Shown: piece after piece, positions 7,545 to 14,924 of the stretch
How the letters are laid out: every line of letters begins with the position of its first letter
Position numbering within the stretch: position 1 is the stretch's first letter
NCBI RefSeq assembly: GCF_003719305.1
Contig: NZ_RARC01000012.1
Location: 62,001-126,000, forward strand
Source of the DNA: Mycolicibacterium stellerae
Lineage (GTDB): Bacteria > Actinomycetota > Actinomycetes > Mycobacteriales > Mycobacteriaceae
Length of the DNA: 64,000 nt
Direction: 5' to 3'
The notes under the pieces: generated by a model
The model's input: only the letters and a program-made list of their open reading frames with translations
The model's database searches: none
What the model was told of the DNA's origin: nothing
Program-made: the position numbers and the translations under genes

Positions 7545-8894
7545 CTCCGCGGCAAGTGCGTCGACGTAGTCGGGCCAGTCAAGGCTGTCGACCGGGTTGG
7601 CCCGTTGGATATCCGGGGTGTCGTCGCCGAACGTGCGGACCGGCCCTGGGCCGGTGCTGCGAGTTTCGAAACGCACCGTCATCACCCCGTGGCCTGCGCC
7701 CTGCAACCAGCCGTGCCCGTAGCTGGTGTGAACGACGTCGTCGCCGATCCGCCACGCGGGGGCTCGCTCGGCGGCCTGGCTGAGTGTCTGCGGCAATCCG
7801 GTGTCCGACATTTCCTCGGCCATCAACTCGAGGTCTGGAAACAACGACTCCTGCCGCACTTCCGACAAACCCGAAAAGCCAACGCCGACAAGGCGAATGG
7901 GGCCGATCTCGAGCGGGTCCAGCAATAGCCTGCGGGCAATCGCGATCAGCGTCGCGGCGTCTGTGGTCGCGTACGGCAGCGTTGCGGAACGGCTCAGGAT
8001 GCTCATGTCGGACTTCTTCAGCTTCACCGTCACGGTGCGCGCTCCGCGACCGTCCTTCACCAGGCGGGTGTGCGCATGGTCCCCGATCGAACCCGCGGCC
8101 TCGCGCAGCTGGTCGAGGCTGGTCAGGTCTTCGGGAAACGTGGATTCGGCGCTGATCTGTTTGGCGGGCCCATTCTCGGCGACGGGGCGATCGTCGATTC
8201 CCATGGCGAGCCGGTGCAGCGCGGGCCCCACGGTGCCGCCGAGGATGTTGGCGGCTTCGGAGTCCGACAGCGCGGCCAATGCGCCGATGGTGTCGATGCC
8301 GAGCCTGTGCAGCTTCTCCTCGGCGACCGGCCCTATCCCCCAGAGCCGTCGAACGGGCAGACCGTCCAGCAGCACGCGCTCCTCGTCGTGGCGGACCACC
8401 CGGATGCCGTCGGGTTTGGCCAGCCCCGACGCGATCTTGGCGATCTGCTTGCCTGATCCGGCTCCCACAGACGCGACCAGCCCGGTCACCTCGCGGATCC
8501 TGGCCCGAAGCGCCTCGCAGAACGCCTCCACGTCCGCCGCGGTCGCGCCCGCGAGTTCGGCGGGCTCGCCGAACGCCTCGTCGAAGGACAGCTGCTCGAG
8601 GACCGGCACCGCGGCACGGACCGTGTCCAGCACGCGGCGGCTGGCCACGCCGTAGACGATGCCACGGGGCGGCAACACCACGGCGGTGGCGCCGACCATG
8701 CGGCGGGCCTGATGCATCGGCATCGCCGACCTGGCGCCGTACACCCTGGACTCGTAGCTGGCGCCGGCGACCACGCCGCGTCCGCCCAGCCCACCGACGA
8801 GCACCGGGCGTCCACGCAGCGTGGGGCGGGTCAGCTGCTCGACCGACGCGAAGAACGCGTCCATGTCGAGGTGAAGCACCCAGCGCGCGGCCAC
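7482..8894 (-). CDS. dinX: Y-family DNA polymerase IV (DinX/DinB1 type)
   Basis: 470 residues. The palm begins WVLHLDMDAFFASVEQ (first metal-binding Asp) and continues with LSFDEAFGE, where the Asp-Glu pair supplies the remaining ligands. A helix-hairpin-helix region (RLWGIGPVAEEKLHRLGIDTIGALAAL) and the little-finger domain follow. It is an error-prone translesion polymerase. The long form with the C-terminal tail (LFPDLELMAEEM, then an extra ~90 residues) matches Rv1537 rather than the shorter DinP paralogue. Start: GTG 8894 before AARWVLHLD. Longer in-frame starts overlap the divergent ferritin-like gene. The 3' end overlaps ansA by 63 bp. Confidence 0.92.
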   Translation of the reverse strand: MAARWVLHLDMDAFFASVEQLTRPTLRGRPVLVGGLGGRGVVAGASYESRVYGARSAMPMHQARRMVGATAVVLPPRGIVYGVASRRVLDTVRAAVPVLEQLSFDEAFGEPAELAGATAADVEAFCEALRARIREVTGLVASVGAGSGKQIAKIASGLAKPDGIRVVRHDEERVLLDGLPVRRLWGIGPVAEEKLHRLGIDTIGALAALSDSEAANILGGTVGPALHRLAMGIDDRPVAENGPAKQISAESTFPEDLTSLDQLREAAGSIGDHAHTRLVKDGRGARTVTVKLKKSDMSILSRSATLPYATTDAATLIAIARRLLLDPLEIGPIRLVGVGFSGLSEVRQESLFPDLELMAEEMSDTGLPQTLSQAAERAPAWRIGDDVVHTSYGHGWLQGAGHGVMTVRFETRSTGPGPVRTFGDDTPDIQRANPVDSLDWPDYVDALAAESAPAGDDVVDGRAARQGGDQ

Positions 8895-8902
8895 GTCTGC
8901 CG

Positions 8903-8920
8903 ATGCTAGGGCGCTAGCCT
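8903..8920. promoter_or_regulatory. Putative back-to-back leaderless promoters for dinX and the ferritin-like gene
   Basis: Plus strand: TAGCCT (8915-8920) lies 7 bases before the ATG at 8928. Minus strand: TAGCAT (8908-8903) lies 8 bases before the GTG at 8894. Both fit the mycobacterial TANNNT -10 placed for transcripts starting at the initiation codon. The two boxes lie within a small dyad GCTAG-GGCG-CTAGC. Confidence 0.45.
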
Positions 8921-8927
8921 GGCGACC

Positions 8928-9689
8928 ATGACGCAACAGGCCGACGATCTTTCTGCTCCTCGCGTGCGCGGCGACGCCGGCATCTTCGGTTCCTGGGTGC
9001 AACATTTTGAGCAGAACGAGCACGCGCACGCGAAGGCCGATGCGGCCATCCCGTTCGCGGACCGCAGCGATATCCCCGATTCGGTGCGGAACCCGCTGAT
9101 CGAATCGGTGCGGCGGTTCCAGCTCGGCGAGAGCGGTGACGGCGAACAGCTGCTGCGAAAGGCCGCGCGAGCGGGTGATCTCGAATATCTGCGCGCCGCG
9201 GAACTCTTCGTGGCAGAGGAGCAGCAGCACGCCGCGTTGCTGCTGCGACTGCTGGGCTACCTCGATGGGCAGCCCATGCGCAGACACTGGTCGGACGCGG
9301 TCTTCGTGCGGTTGCGCAGGCTGATGGGGCTGCGGACCGAGTTGATGGTGTTGACCGTCGCCGAAGTGGTAGCGCTGTCCTATTACGGTGGGCTGGCCAA
9401 CGCGGGGCCCGACCGCGTCGTACGGGCGGTGGCCGCCCGCATCGTGGCCGACGAGCACCCACACGTGCGGTTCCAGGTTGACCGGTTGCGCGCAGGCTTC
9501 GCCGGATCGCGCGCCGGGGCACGCGCGCTGGCCTTCGCGTTCTGGTGGCTGACCGCGGTCGGCGCCACCGTCGTGGTGGCCTTCGACCACGGTCCGCTGC
9601 TCGACGCGATCGGCTACCGGCGCACTCGTTTCATCCGCGACGTGCTGTCCGACTTCGCGAAGGTCGTCGCCGCGGTGCTGCGCCGCTAG
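8928..9689 (+). CDS. Ferritin-like (diiron-type helical) membrane-associated protein
   Basis: 253 residues. The helical core carries AAELFVAEEQQHAALLLRLLG and AARIVADEHPHVRFQVDRL. These two ExxH-type motifs are the spacing expected of a ferritin-like diiron site, with additional acidic residues in RTELMVLTVAEVVALSYY. A hydrophobic stretch near residues 205-230 (ALAFAFWWLTAVGATVVVAF) could anchor it to the membrane. No enzymatic role can be assigned; oxidase, desaturase-like or iron-handling functions are possible. Start ATG 8928 is supported by a -10-like box 7 bases upstream. The stop overlaps the convergent ileS stop by 4 bp. Confidence 0.65.
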   Translation: MTQQADDLSAPRVRGDAGIFGSWVQHFEQNEHAHAKADAAIPFADRSDIPDSVRNPLIESVRRFQLGESGDGEQLLRKAARAGDLEYLRAAELFVAEEQQHAALLLRLLGYLDGQPMRRHWSDAVFVRLRRLMGLRTELMVLTVAEVVALSYYGGLANAGPDRVVRAVAARIVADEHPHVRFQVDRLRAGFAGSRAGARALAFAFWWLTAVGATVVVAFDHGPLLDAIGYRRTRFIRDVLSDFAKVVAAVLRR

Positions 9690-12600
9690 ACCTTGGCGAT
9701 CGCCACCCGCACCCCGTCACCGATGTCGCTGCCGTCGGCGGGCTCGCCGAACTCGAACGTGGTCGCCAGGATCTCCCGCGCGATCATGTCTGCGTGCGTG
9801 CGCGCCCAATCCGCGCGTTCCGCGGGCACCGCCATCACCACCGAAATACGGTCGGACACATCCAGACCCGTCGTCCTGCGCAGCTCCTGGAGTTCCCGGA
9901 TGCGGTCCTTGGCCCAGCCCTCGGCTTCCAGTTCCGGCGTGACGGTGCCGTCGAGCACCACCAGGCCCGATCCCTCTGGCAGAGCCGCGGTGAACTCGGG
10001 GTCGGCGGCCACCAGCCTCGAGCTGAATTCCTCTGGCAGCAACACGGCCGGGCCCGCGGTCAGCGTGCCGTCCGGGTTGACGACACCTTCACCTGCCTTC
10101 ACCGCCTTGATCGCCGCCTGCACGTCCTTGCCGATACGCGGGCCCGCTTCGCGCGCGTTGACCGTGAGCTCGAAACGCCCGTAGCTCGCGATGTCGTCGG
10201 TGAGCTCCACGTCCTTGACGTTGAGTTCGTCGGCGAGCAGATCCTTGAACGGCTCGAGGCGCTGCGGGGCCTCCACGGCGACAGTCAGTCTCAGAAGCGG
10301 CAGCCGCACTCGCAGCTTCTTCGCCTTGCGCAGCGACGATGCCGCCGACGCCACCTCACGCACCTGGTCCATGGCTGCCACCAGGTCGGCGTCGTGCGGT
10401 AGGTCACCCGACTCCGGCCAGTCGGTGAGGTGCACGGAACGCTCGCCGGTGATACCCCGCCAGATCACTTCGGTGGTCAACGGGAGCAGCGGAGCGGCCA
10501 GCCGGCCGGCCACCTCCAACACGGTGTGCAGCGTGTCGATCGCGTCGGGATCCTCTTCCCAGAACCGCGAACGAGACCGCCGCACATACCAATTCGTCAA
10601 CGCTTCGGTGAACTGCCTCAGCTCGTCGCAGGCTCCGGAGATATCACACGCGTCCATCGACGCGGTCAGATCGTCGCGCAGCTGCGCGAGCTTGGCCAGG
10701 ATGTAGCGATCGAGGACGTGCGTCGAGTTCGTCCGCCAGGTGCCCTTCTTCGGCGCGTAGAGCGAAAGGAAGGTGTAGGCGTTCCAGATCGGCAGCTGCA
10801 CCTGCCGAACACCCTCGCGGATGCCCTGTTCGGTGACGATCAGGTTGCCGCCGCGAAGGATGGGCGACGCCATCAGAAACCACCGCATCGCATCCGAGCC
10901 GTCCCGGTCGAAAACCTCGGTGACATCGGGATAGTTACGCAACGACTTGCTCATCTTCTGACCGTCATTGCCTAGCACGATGCCGTGCGACACACAGGTT
11001 TTGAATGCCGGGCGATCGAACAGCGCGGTGGCTAGCACGTGCATCATGTAGAACCAGCCGCGGGTCTGGCCGATGTACTCCACGATGAAGTCCGCCGGGA
11101 AGTGCGAGTCGAACCAGTCGGCGTTCTCGAACGGGTAGTGCACCTGTGCGTAGGGCATCGATCCGGAGTCGAACCAGACGTCGAACACGTCAGGAATTCT
11201 GCGCATCGTGGACTTGCCGGTCGGATCGTCGGGGTTGGGCCGCGTCAGCTCGTCGATGTAGGGCCTGTGCAGGTTGTCCGGTCGGACGCCGAAGTCGCGC
11301 TCCAGCTCGTCGAGACTGCCGTAGACGTCGATGCGCGGATGAGCCGGGTCGTCGGAGGTCCACACCGGGATCGGGCTGCCCCAGTAACGGTTTCGGGAGA
11401 TCGACCAGTCGCGGGCGTTGGACAGCCACTTGCCGAACTGTCCGTCCTTCACATGCTCGGGGTACCAGGTGATCTGCTGGTTGAGTTCGACCATGCGGTC
11501 CCGGAACTCGGTGACCTTGACGAACCACGACGAAACCGCGCGGTAGATCAACGGATTCCGGCACCGCCAGCAGTGCGGGTAGGAGTGTTCGTAGGTCTCG
11601 TGCCGCAACAGCACGGGCGCGTTCTGCGCGGCCGGGCCGCTCTGATTCTTCAGATCGCGGATGATCTGCGGGTTGGCGTCGAATACGTGCTGGCCGACGT
11701 AGTCGGGCACGGTCGCGTCGAACCGGCCCTTGGCGTCCACCGGCGTGACGGCGACGATGCCGGCCGGCGCTACCGTCGCCATGTCCGCTTCGCCGTATGC
11801 CGGAGACATGTGCACGATGCCGGTGCCGTCCTCGGTGGTGACGTGTTCACCGGACAGCACCTGAAAACTGTTTGGCGCGTCCATGAAATACGCGAACGGC
11901 GGCAGATAGTGCGTGCCAAGAAGCTCGTCGCCTTTGTAGGTGGCCAGGATCTCGGGTTCCTCCCCGAGCTCCCTTGCGTATGCGGCAAGTCGCGCCTTGG
12001 CCAGCACATAGCGGCGATCCGCCGCCTGCACGAGCACGTAGTCGACGTCGCGATTGACCGCCACTGCCTGGTTGGAGGGCAGGGTCCACGGTGTCGTCGT
12101 CCACACCAACAGGTACGCGTCTCGCAGCGGTCCTTCGGTGATCCGGAAGCCGACCGTGATGGCCGGGTCCTGGCGACTTTGGTAGACGTCGTCGTCCATC
12201 CGCAGTTCGTGGCTGGACAACGGCGTCTCGTCATTCCAGCAGTACGGCAACACTCGATAGCCTTCGTAGGCAAGGCCCTTGTCCCACAACTGTTTGAAGG
12301 CCCAGATCACCGACTCCATGAACGTCAGATCCAGGGTCTTGTAGTCGTTGTCGAAGTCCACCCAGCGCGCCTGGCGCGTCACGTAGGCGCGCCACTCCCG
12401 GGTGTACTTCAGCACCGACGCGCGGCAGGCATCGTTGAACTTCTCGATGCCCATCTCGTCGATCTGCGATTTGTCGGTGATGCCGAGCTGGCGCTGCACT
12501 TCCAGCTCCGCGGGCAGTCCGTGGGTGTCCCAACCGAAGCGGCGCTCGACCTTGTACCCGCGCATGGTGCGGTACCGCGGCACGATGTCCTTGACGTAGC

Positions 12601-12793
12601 CGGTGAGCAGGTGGCCGTAGTGCGGGAGGCCGTTGGCGAACGGAGGTCCGTCATAGAACACGTACTCCGGTGCGCCGTCGCGGCGCGAGACGCTCGCCAG
12701 GAAGGTGTCGTCGCTGTCCCAGTAGTCCAGCACGTCGGATTCGAGCGCCGGGAAGTTCGGCGCGCCGGCAGCCGGCTTCGGATAGGTCGTCAC
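9686..12793 (-). CDS. ileS: Isoleucyl-tRNA synthetase
   Basis: About 1035 residues, the length of mycobacterial IleS (class I, eukaryote-like subtype). The HIGH-equivalent is PPFANGLPHYGHLL, the KMSKS loop is DGQKMSKSLRNYPD, and the editing domain and tRNA-binding C-terminus are intact. It charges tRNA-Ile with isoleucine and edits valine. Start: GTG 12793 (TTYPKPAAGAPNFPALE aligns with the M. tuberculosis N-terminus). A GGAG lies 13 bases upstream, within the T-box leader. An ATG at 12829 is possible but has no ribosome site and sits inside the leader. Expression is predicted to respond to uncharged tRNA-Ile through that leader. Confidence 0.96.
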   Translation of the reverse strand: MTTYPKPAAGAPNFPALESDVLDYWDSDDTFLASVSRRDGAPEYVFYDGPPFANGLPHYGHLLTGYVKDIVPRYRTMRGYKVERRFGWDTHGLPAELEVQRQLGITDKSQIDEMGIEKFNDACRASVLKYTREWRAYVTRQARWVDFDNDYKTLDLTFMESVIWAFKQLWDKGLAYEGYRVLPYCWNDETPLSSHELRMDDDVYQSRQDPAITVGFRITEGPLRDAYLLVWTTTPWTLPSNQAVAVNRDVDYVLVQAADRRYVLAKARLAAYARELGEEPEILATYKGDELLGTHYLPPFAYFMDAPNSFQVLSGEHVTTEDGTGIVHMSPAYGEADMATVAPAGIVAVTPVDAKGRFDATVPDYVGQHVFDANPQIIRDLKNQSGPAAQNAPVLLRHETYEHSYPHCWRCRNPLIYRAVSSWFVKVTEFRDRMVELNQQITWYPEHVKDGQFGKWLSNARDWSISRNRYWGSPIPVWTSDDPAHPRIDVYGSLDELERDFGVRPDNLHRPYIDELTRPNPDDPTGKSTMRRIPDVFDVWFDSGSMPYAQVHYPFENADWFDSHFPADFIVEYIGQTRGWFYMMHVLATALFDRPAFKTCVSHGIVLGNDGQKMSKSLRNYPDVTEVFDRDGSDAMRWFLMASPILRGGNLIVTEQGIREGVRQVQLPIWNAYTFLSLYAPKKGTWRTNSTHVLDRYILAKLAQLRDDLTASMDACDISGACDELRQFTEALTNWYVRRSRSRFWEEDPDAIDTLHTVLEVAGRLAAPLLPLTTEVIWRGITGERSVHLTDWPESGDLPHDADLVAAMDQVREVASAASSLRKAKKLRVRLPLLRLTVAVEAPQRLEPFKDLLADELNVKDVELTDDIASYGRFELTVNAREAGPRIGKDVQAAIKAVKAGEGVVNPDGTLTAGPAVLLPEEFSSRLVAADPEFTAALPEGSGLVVLDGTVTPELEAEGWAKDRIRELQELRRTTGLDVSDRISVVMAVPAERADWARTHADMIAREILATTFEFGEPADGSDIGDGVRVAIAKV

Positions 12794-13015
12794 GGTCTTA
12801 CGTCGTCTCCATGCCAAAACGTCGTTCATGGCACGGGGACGACGCCGCGCCGGTGCGCGAACGCCGCGGTACCACCCCGCTTGCGCACGTGAGTGCGCCG
12901 CTCGACTTGTGGCTGTGACGGGCCAACCCGTTCGGGTCTACTTGGCCAGACTCTTGGGCCTGAGCTGTTCTTCCGAAGGCTCCCCGGTGATGGCCGGATC
13001 AGCGCCGATAGGTAA
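12794..13015 (-). promoter_or_regulatory. T-box riboswitch leader of ileS (translational type)
   Basis: The minus-strand leader contains the invariant T-box core TGGTACCGCGG (12874-12864), which pairs with the NCCA end of uncharged tRNA. Further upstream, Stem I is bounded by GCTG and CAGC (13003-12964) and contains GGGGAGCCTTCGGAAGAAC. Two ATC triplets (GCTGATCCGG and GGCCATCACCGG) are candidates for the isoleucine specifier. Mycobacterial and Nocardia ileS T-boxes are known to act on translation by freeing the Shine-Dalgarno sequence. No U-tract terminator is visible here, which agrees. The exact 5' end is inferred. Confidence 0.9.
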
Positions 13016-13025
13016 TTCTAGCGGC

Positions 13026-13619
13026 TCAGTGACCGACAGCCATCGGGGTATGCGATTGCGGCATGGCCTCCGACGTCAGCTCGATCAGAGCGAGCGGCAG
13101 CTGCTCGCTGAGTTCTTCGACGGTGTAGGAGTCGAAGCTGCGGGTGTCATACCACCAATCGAGCTGCACCAGGCCGTCGGCCCGATACGCCCGGAGCTCC
13201 AACGGATGGCGCAGCCCCGGCTCGGTGCCGAGATAGGAGAAGAAGATTTCGGACGCCGGCTGTGCGGCGAGCTTGGGTGCGGTCGAACCCGCAGAAAGGC
13301 TGCGGTGCACGGCGCCCAGCGCCTCCGTGGCCGTGGCCAGGCCGGCGGACGTGCACGAAAGGGGAATGGACCCGCTGTGGCCCGCGACGTCAACGGGAAC
13401 GACACCTTCGCCGATCGTGCGGGCGATCGCTAGACCGAGAGCCGCGAGGAGGATTTCCTCGCCGGCCAGGCCAAGAGACCACTGCGCGCCGTCGAGTTCA
13501 GCGGTCAGCGTGCTGTCCAGTGTCGCGGAGATTTTCGTGAGGTCGGCGGCTTGCGGAGCATCAACAGTTACGTGGTCGGCGATTCGGAAAGGGCTGCTGG
13601 CAAATTCTGCAATCAACAT
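13026..13619 (-). CDS. Stand-alone C-terminal half of an NRPS condensation/epimerisation-like domain
   Basis: About 197 residues from ATG 13619. Features of the second half of condensation-family domains are present. The helix LAGEEILLAALGLAIARTIGEG is followed by VPVDVAGHSGSI (the position of the vdveGHGR motif), then FFSYLGTEPG, HPLELRAYRADGLVQLDWWYD and YTVEELSEQLPLALIEL. The first half, with the catalytic HHxxxDG motif, is absent, so acyl or peptidyl transfer by the classical mechanism is unlikely; a scaffold or binding role is possible. Upstream in-frame starts (13709, 13727, 13763) would run through palindromic, AT-richer DNA and the promoter of the divergent HTH gene. TACTGT lies 7 bases before 13619, fitting leaderless initiation. 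It precedes the ileS leader on the same strand. Confidence 0.6.
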   Translation of the reverse strand: MLIAEFASSPFRIADHVTVDAPQAADLTKISATLDSTLTAELDGAQWSLGLAGEEILLAALGLAIARTIGEGVVPVDVAGHSGSIPLSCTSAGLATATEALGAVHRSLSAGSTAPKLAAQPASEIFFSYLGTEPGLRHPLELRAYRADGLVQLDWWYDTRSFDSYTVEELSEQLPLALIELTSEAMPQSHTPMAVGH

Positions 13620-13641
13620 GGAGCTAACAGTACGTGCGATG

Positions 13642-13666
13642 TCCCAAAAATGGGAGACCTCTCCCA
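13642..13666. promoter_or_regulatory. Overlapping palindromes, likely operator between the condensation-like and HTH genes
   Basis: TCCCA-AAAA-TGGGA (13642-13655) and TGGGAGA-CC-TCTCCCA (13651-13666) share their central arm, giving three TGGGA half-sites in alternating orientation. The element lies in the 137-bp divergent gap, about 25 bases upstream of the proposed start of the minus-strand gene. The adjacent small HTH protein is the obvious candidate ligand. Confidence 0.55.
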
Positions 13667-13743
13667 AAAGTGTGACACCGCCGTCAATAACAGCAACCGC
13701 TTCCGGCATTCGATTGCCACTGCCCATTTGCGGGAGAAACGGG

Positions 13744-13750
13744 TTAAAGT
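13744..13750 (+). promoter_or_regulatory. Putative -10 element for the HTH gene
   Basis: TTAAAGT lies 6 bases before the GTG at 13757, the position of a TANNNT -10 box for a leaderless transcript. No ribosome site is seen before this GTG, which supports leaderless initiation. Confidence 0.4.
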
Positions 13751-13756
13751 AATGCG

Positions 13757-14107
13757 GTGCCACGTACAGATGAGAACGGTCGGCAATTGAAGGCCCTGCT
13801 CGACTACCTTCTTGACGGGGAAGTCGACGCCAAGAACATCTACGACGCGCTCGGGGTTTCTAGCAGCACGTACTACCGGCGGATCAAGGAAGATGGCTAT
13901 CCAGACGCCGAGGAACTACGCCTCGTGGCCGATCGGTTCGCTCTTAGCTACCCTGACCTCCAGGTTCGATTCGGGTTGATGAGCCACCAGGAGGTGGCGA
14001 GCTACTTCGAGAACGCCAACGTGGCACTGGCAACCGTTGAGACGCGACGAGTCCGCCCGCTGAAGCTGTCTGAAATGAAGCCTCGGCAGGACGCCCCACC
14101 GCTGTAG
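13757..14107 (+). CDS. Small helix-turn-helix protein, putative transcriptional regulator
   Basis: 116 residues. An N-terminal HTH segment (LLDGEVDAKNIYDALGVSSSTYYRRIKEDGYPDAEELRLVADRF, about residues 14-58) resembles Cro/phage-repressor-like or replication-initiator winged folds that recognise DNA through an STYYRR helix. The remaining 55 residues are predicted soluble and end in a basic, proline-rich tail (VRPLKLSEMKPRQDAPPL). It starts with GTG and is followed after 37 bp by a membrane-protein gene on the same strand. Similar HTH plus membrane-protein pairs recur in mycobacteria as far as I recall, but I know of no assigned function. The target is inferred to be the palindromes at 13642-13666. 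Confidence 0.65.
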   Translation: MPRTDENGRQLKALLDYLLDGEVDAKNIYDALGVSSSTYYRRIKEDGYPDAEELRLVADRFALSYPDLQVRFGLMSHQEVASYFENANVALATVETRRVRPLKLSEMKPRQDAPPL

Positions 14108-14144
14108 AATTTGCTGAACCGACCTCAGCGCAAAGGCAAGTAGG

Positions 14145-14873
14145 ATGGCCCTCGCAACACTCCTAGCGATCACGATCGCGTGCATCGGGTGGAGCCTGTG
14201 GATCCGACGGGTCACATGGACGTGCCGGTGGGAGGTCGCCGCCACCCTCAACATCGCCCTGCAGGGTGTGGCCGTGCTCTTGATGTCCCCGCTGGCTTCT
14301 GAAACCGTCGGGCACTGGCTGCACGCCCTCACCGGCAAGTGGAACCTCGAGGATTACCTCGGCCACGACTGCTACATCGTTGCGGCGTCGGCCCTCATCT
14401 ACAACACTCTCGGCAGGCTGGCCGACGACGACGCCATGCAGAAGACGTTCAAGCAATACGTGGAGCGGCCCGCCACACTGTGCATCCCACTGCTGCTCGT
14501 GACATTCTCCGTCGGTAACGGGGCGCGGATCTATGCACCCGATTTCTTCACGGTTCCGACCGACTTCTGGCTGAACCTGTACTGGCTTCTTCTTTGCGGC
14601 ACCCTGATCTATCTGCTGGGGTACGGCATCAGGGCCACCCTCGTGCTGCGCCGAGACCCGCGGTCAAGACGCATCGCCAACTTCTATCTGGCGTCTTCGG
14701 TCTTCGGCATCCTGGCGTGTGCCGTTCGCATCACCACCGCTTACTTGCCGGACCTGCAGACGGCGGTAGGGAGCACGCCGGTGTGGGTGTTTGCGTGCCT
14801 GTGCGGCGCCGGGTTCGCGCTGGCGTCCGCCCATTCGTGGCGGATCAAGACGAGGTGGTTCACCAGGGTCTGA
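14145..14873 (+). CDS. Multi-pass membrane protein resembling the N-terminal part of the MAB_1171c/DUF6545 family
   Basis: 242 residues with about seven hydrophobic segments: ATLLAITIACIGWSLWI, WEVAATLNIALQGVAVLL, CYIVAASALIYNTL, LCIPLLLVTFSVG, FWLNLYWLLLCGTLIYLLGY, IANFYLASSVFGILACAV and PVWVFACLCGAGFALASA. The motif WNLEDYLGHDCYI between segments two and three is shared with an actinobacterial family annotated as putative transporters, but the usual C-terminal cytoplasmic domain is missing. The substrate is unknown. It shares an apparent transcription unit with the HTH gene 37 bp upstream. It ends basic (RIKTRWFTRV), predicted inside. Confidence 0.6.
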   Translation: MALATLLAITIACIGWSLWIRRVTWTCRWEVAATLNIALQGVAVLLMSPLASETVGHWLHALTGKWNLEDYLGHDCYIVAASALIYNTLGRLADDDAMQKTFKQYVERPATLCIPLLLVTFSVGNGARIYAPDFFTVPTDFWLNLYWLLLCGTLIYLLGYGIRATLVLRRDPRSRRIANFYLASSVFGILACAVRITTAYLPDLQTAVGSTPVWVFACLCGAGFALASAHSWRIKTRWFTRV

Positions 14874-14924
14874 CCTGGCTCCTCGGGTTATCGTTGCCTC
14901 GCCGCCGAATTGGGGAGGAACGCG

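Noticed and set aside
11039..12892. 617-codon plus-strand open frame over ileS
   Set aside because: Antisense shadow of a GC-rich gene; ileS is certain from its HIGH and KMSKS motifs.
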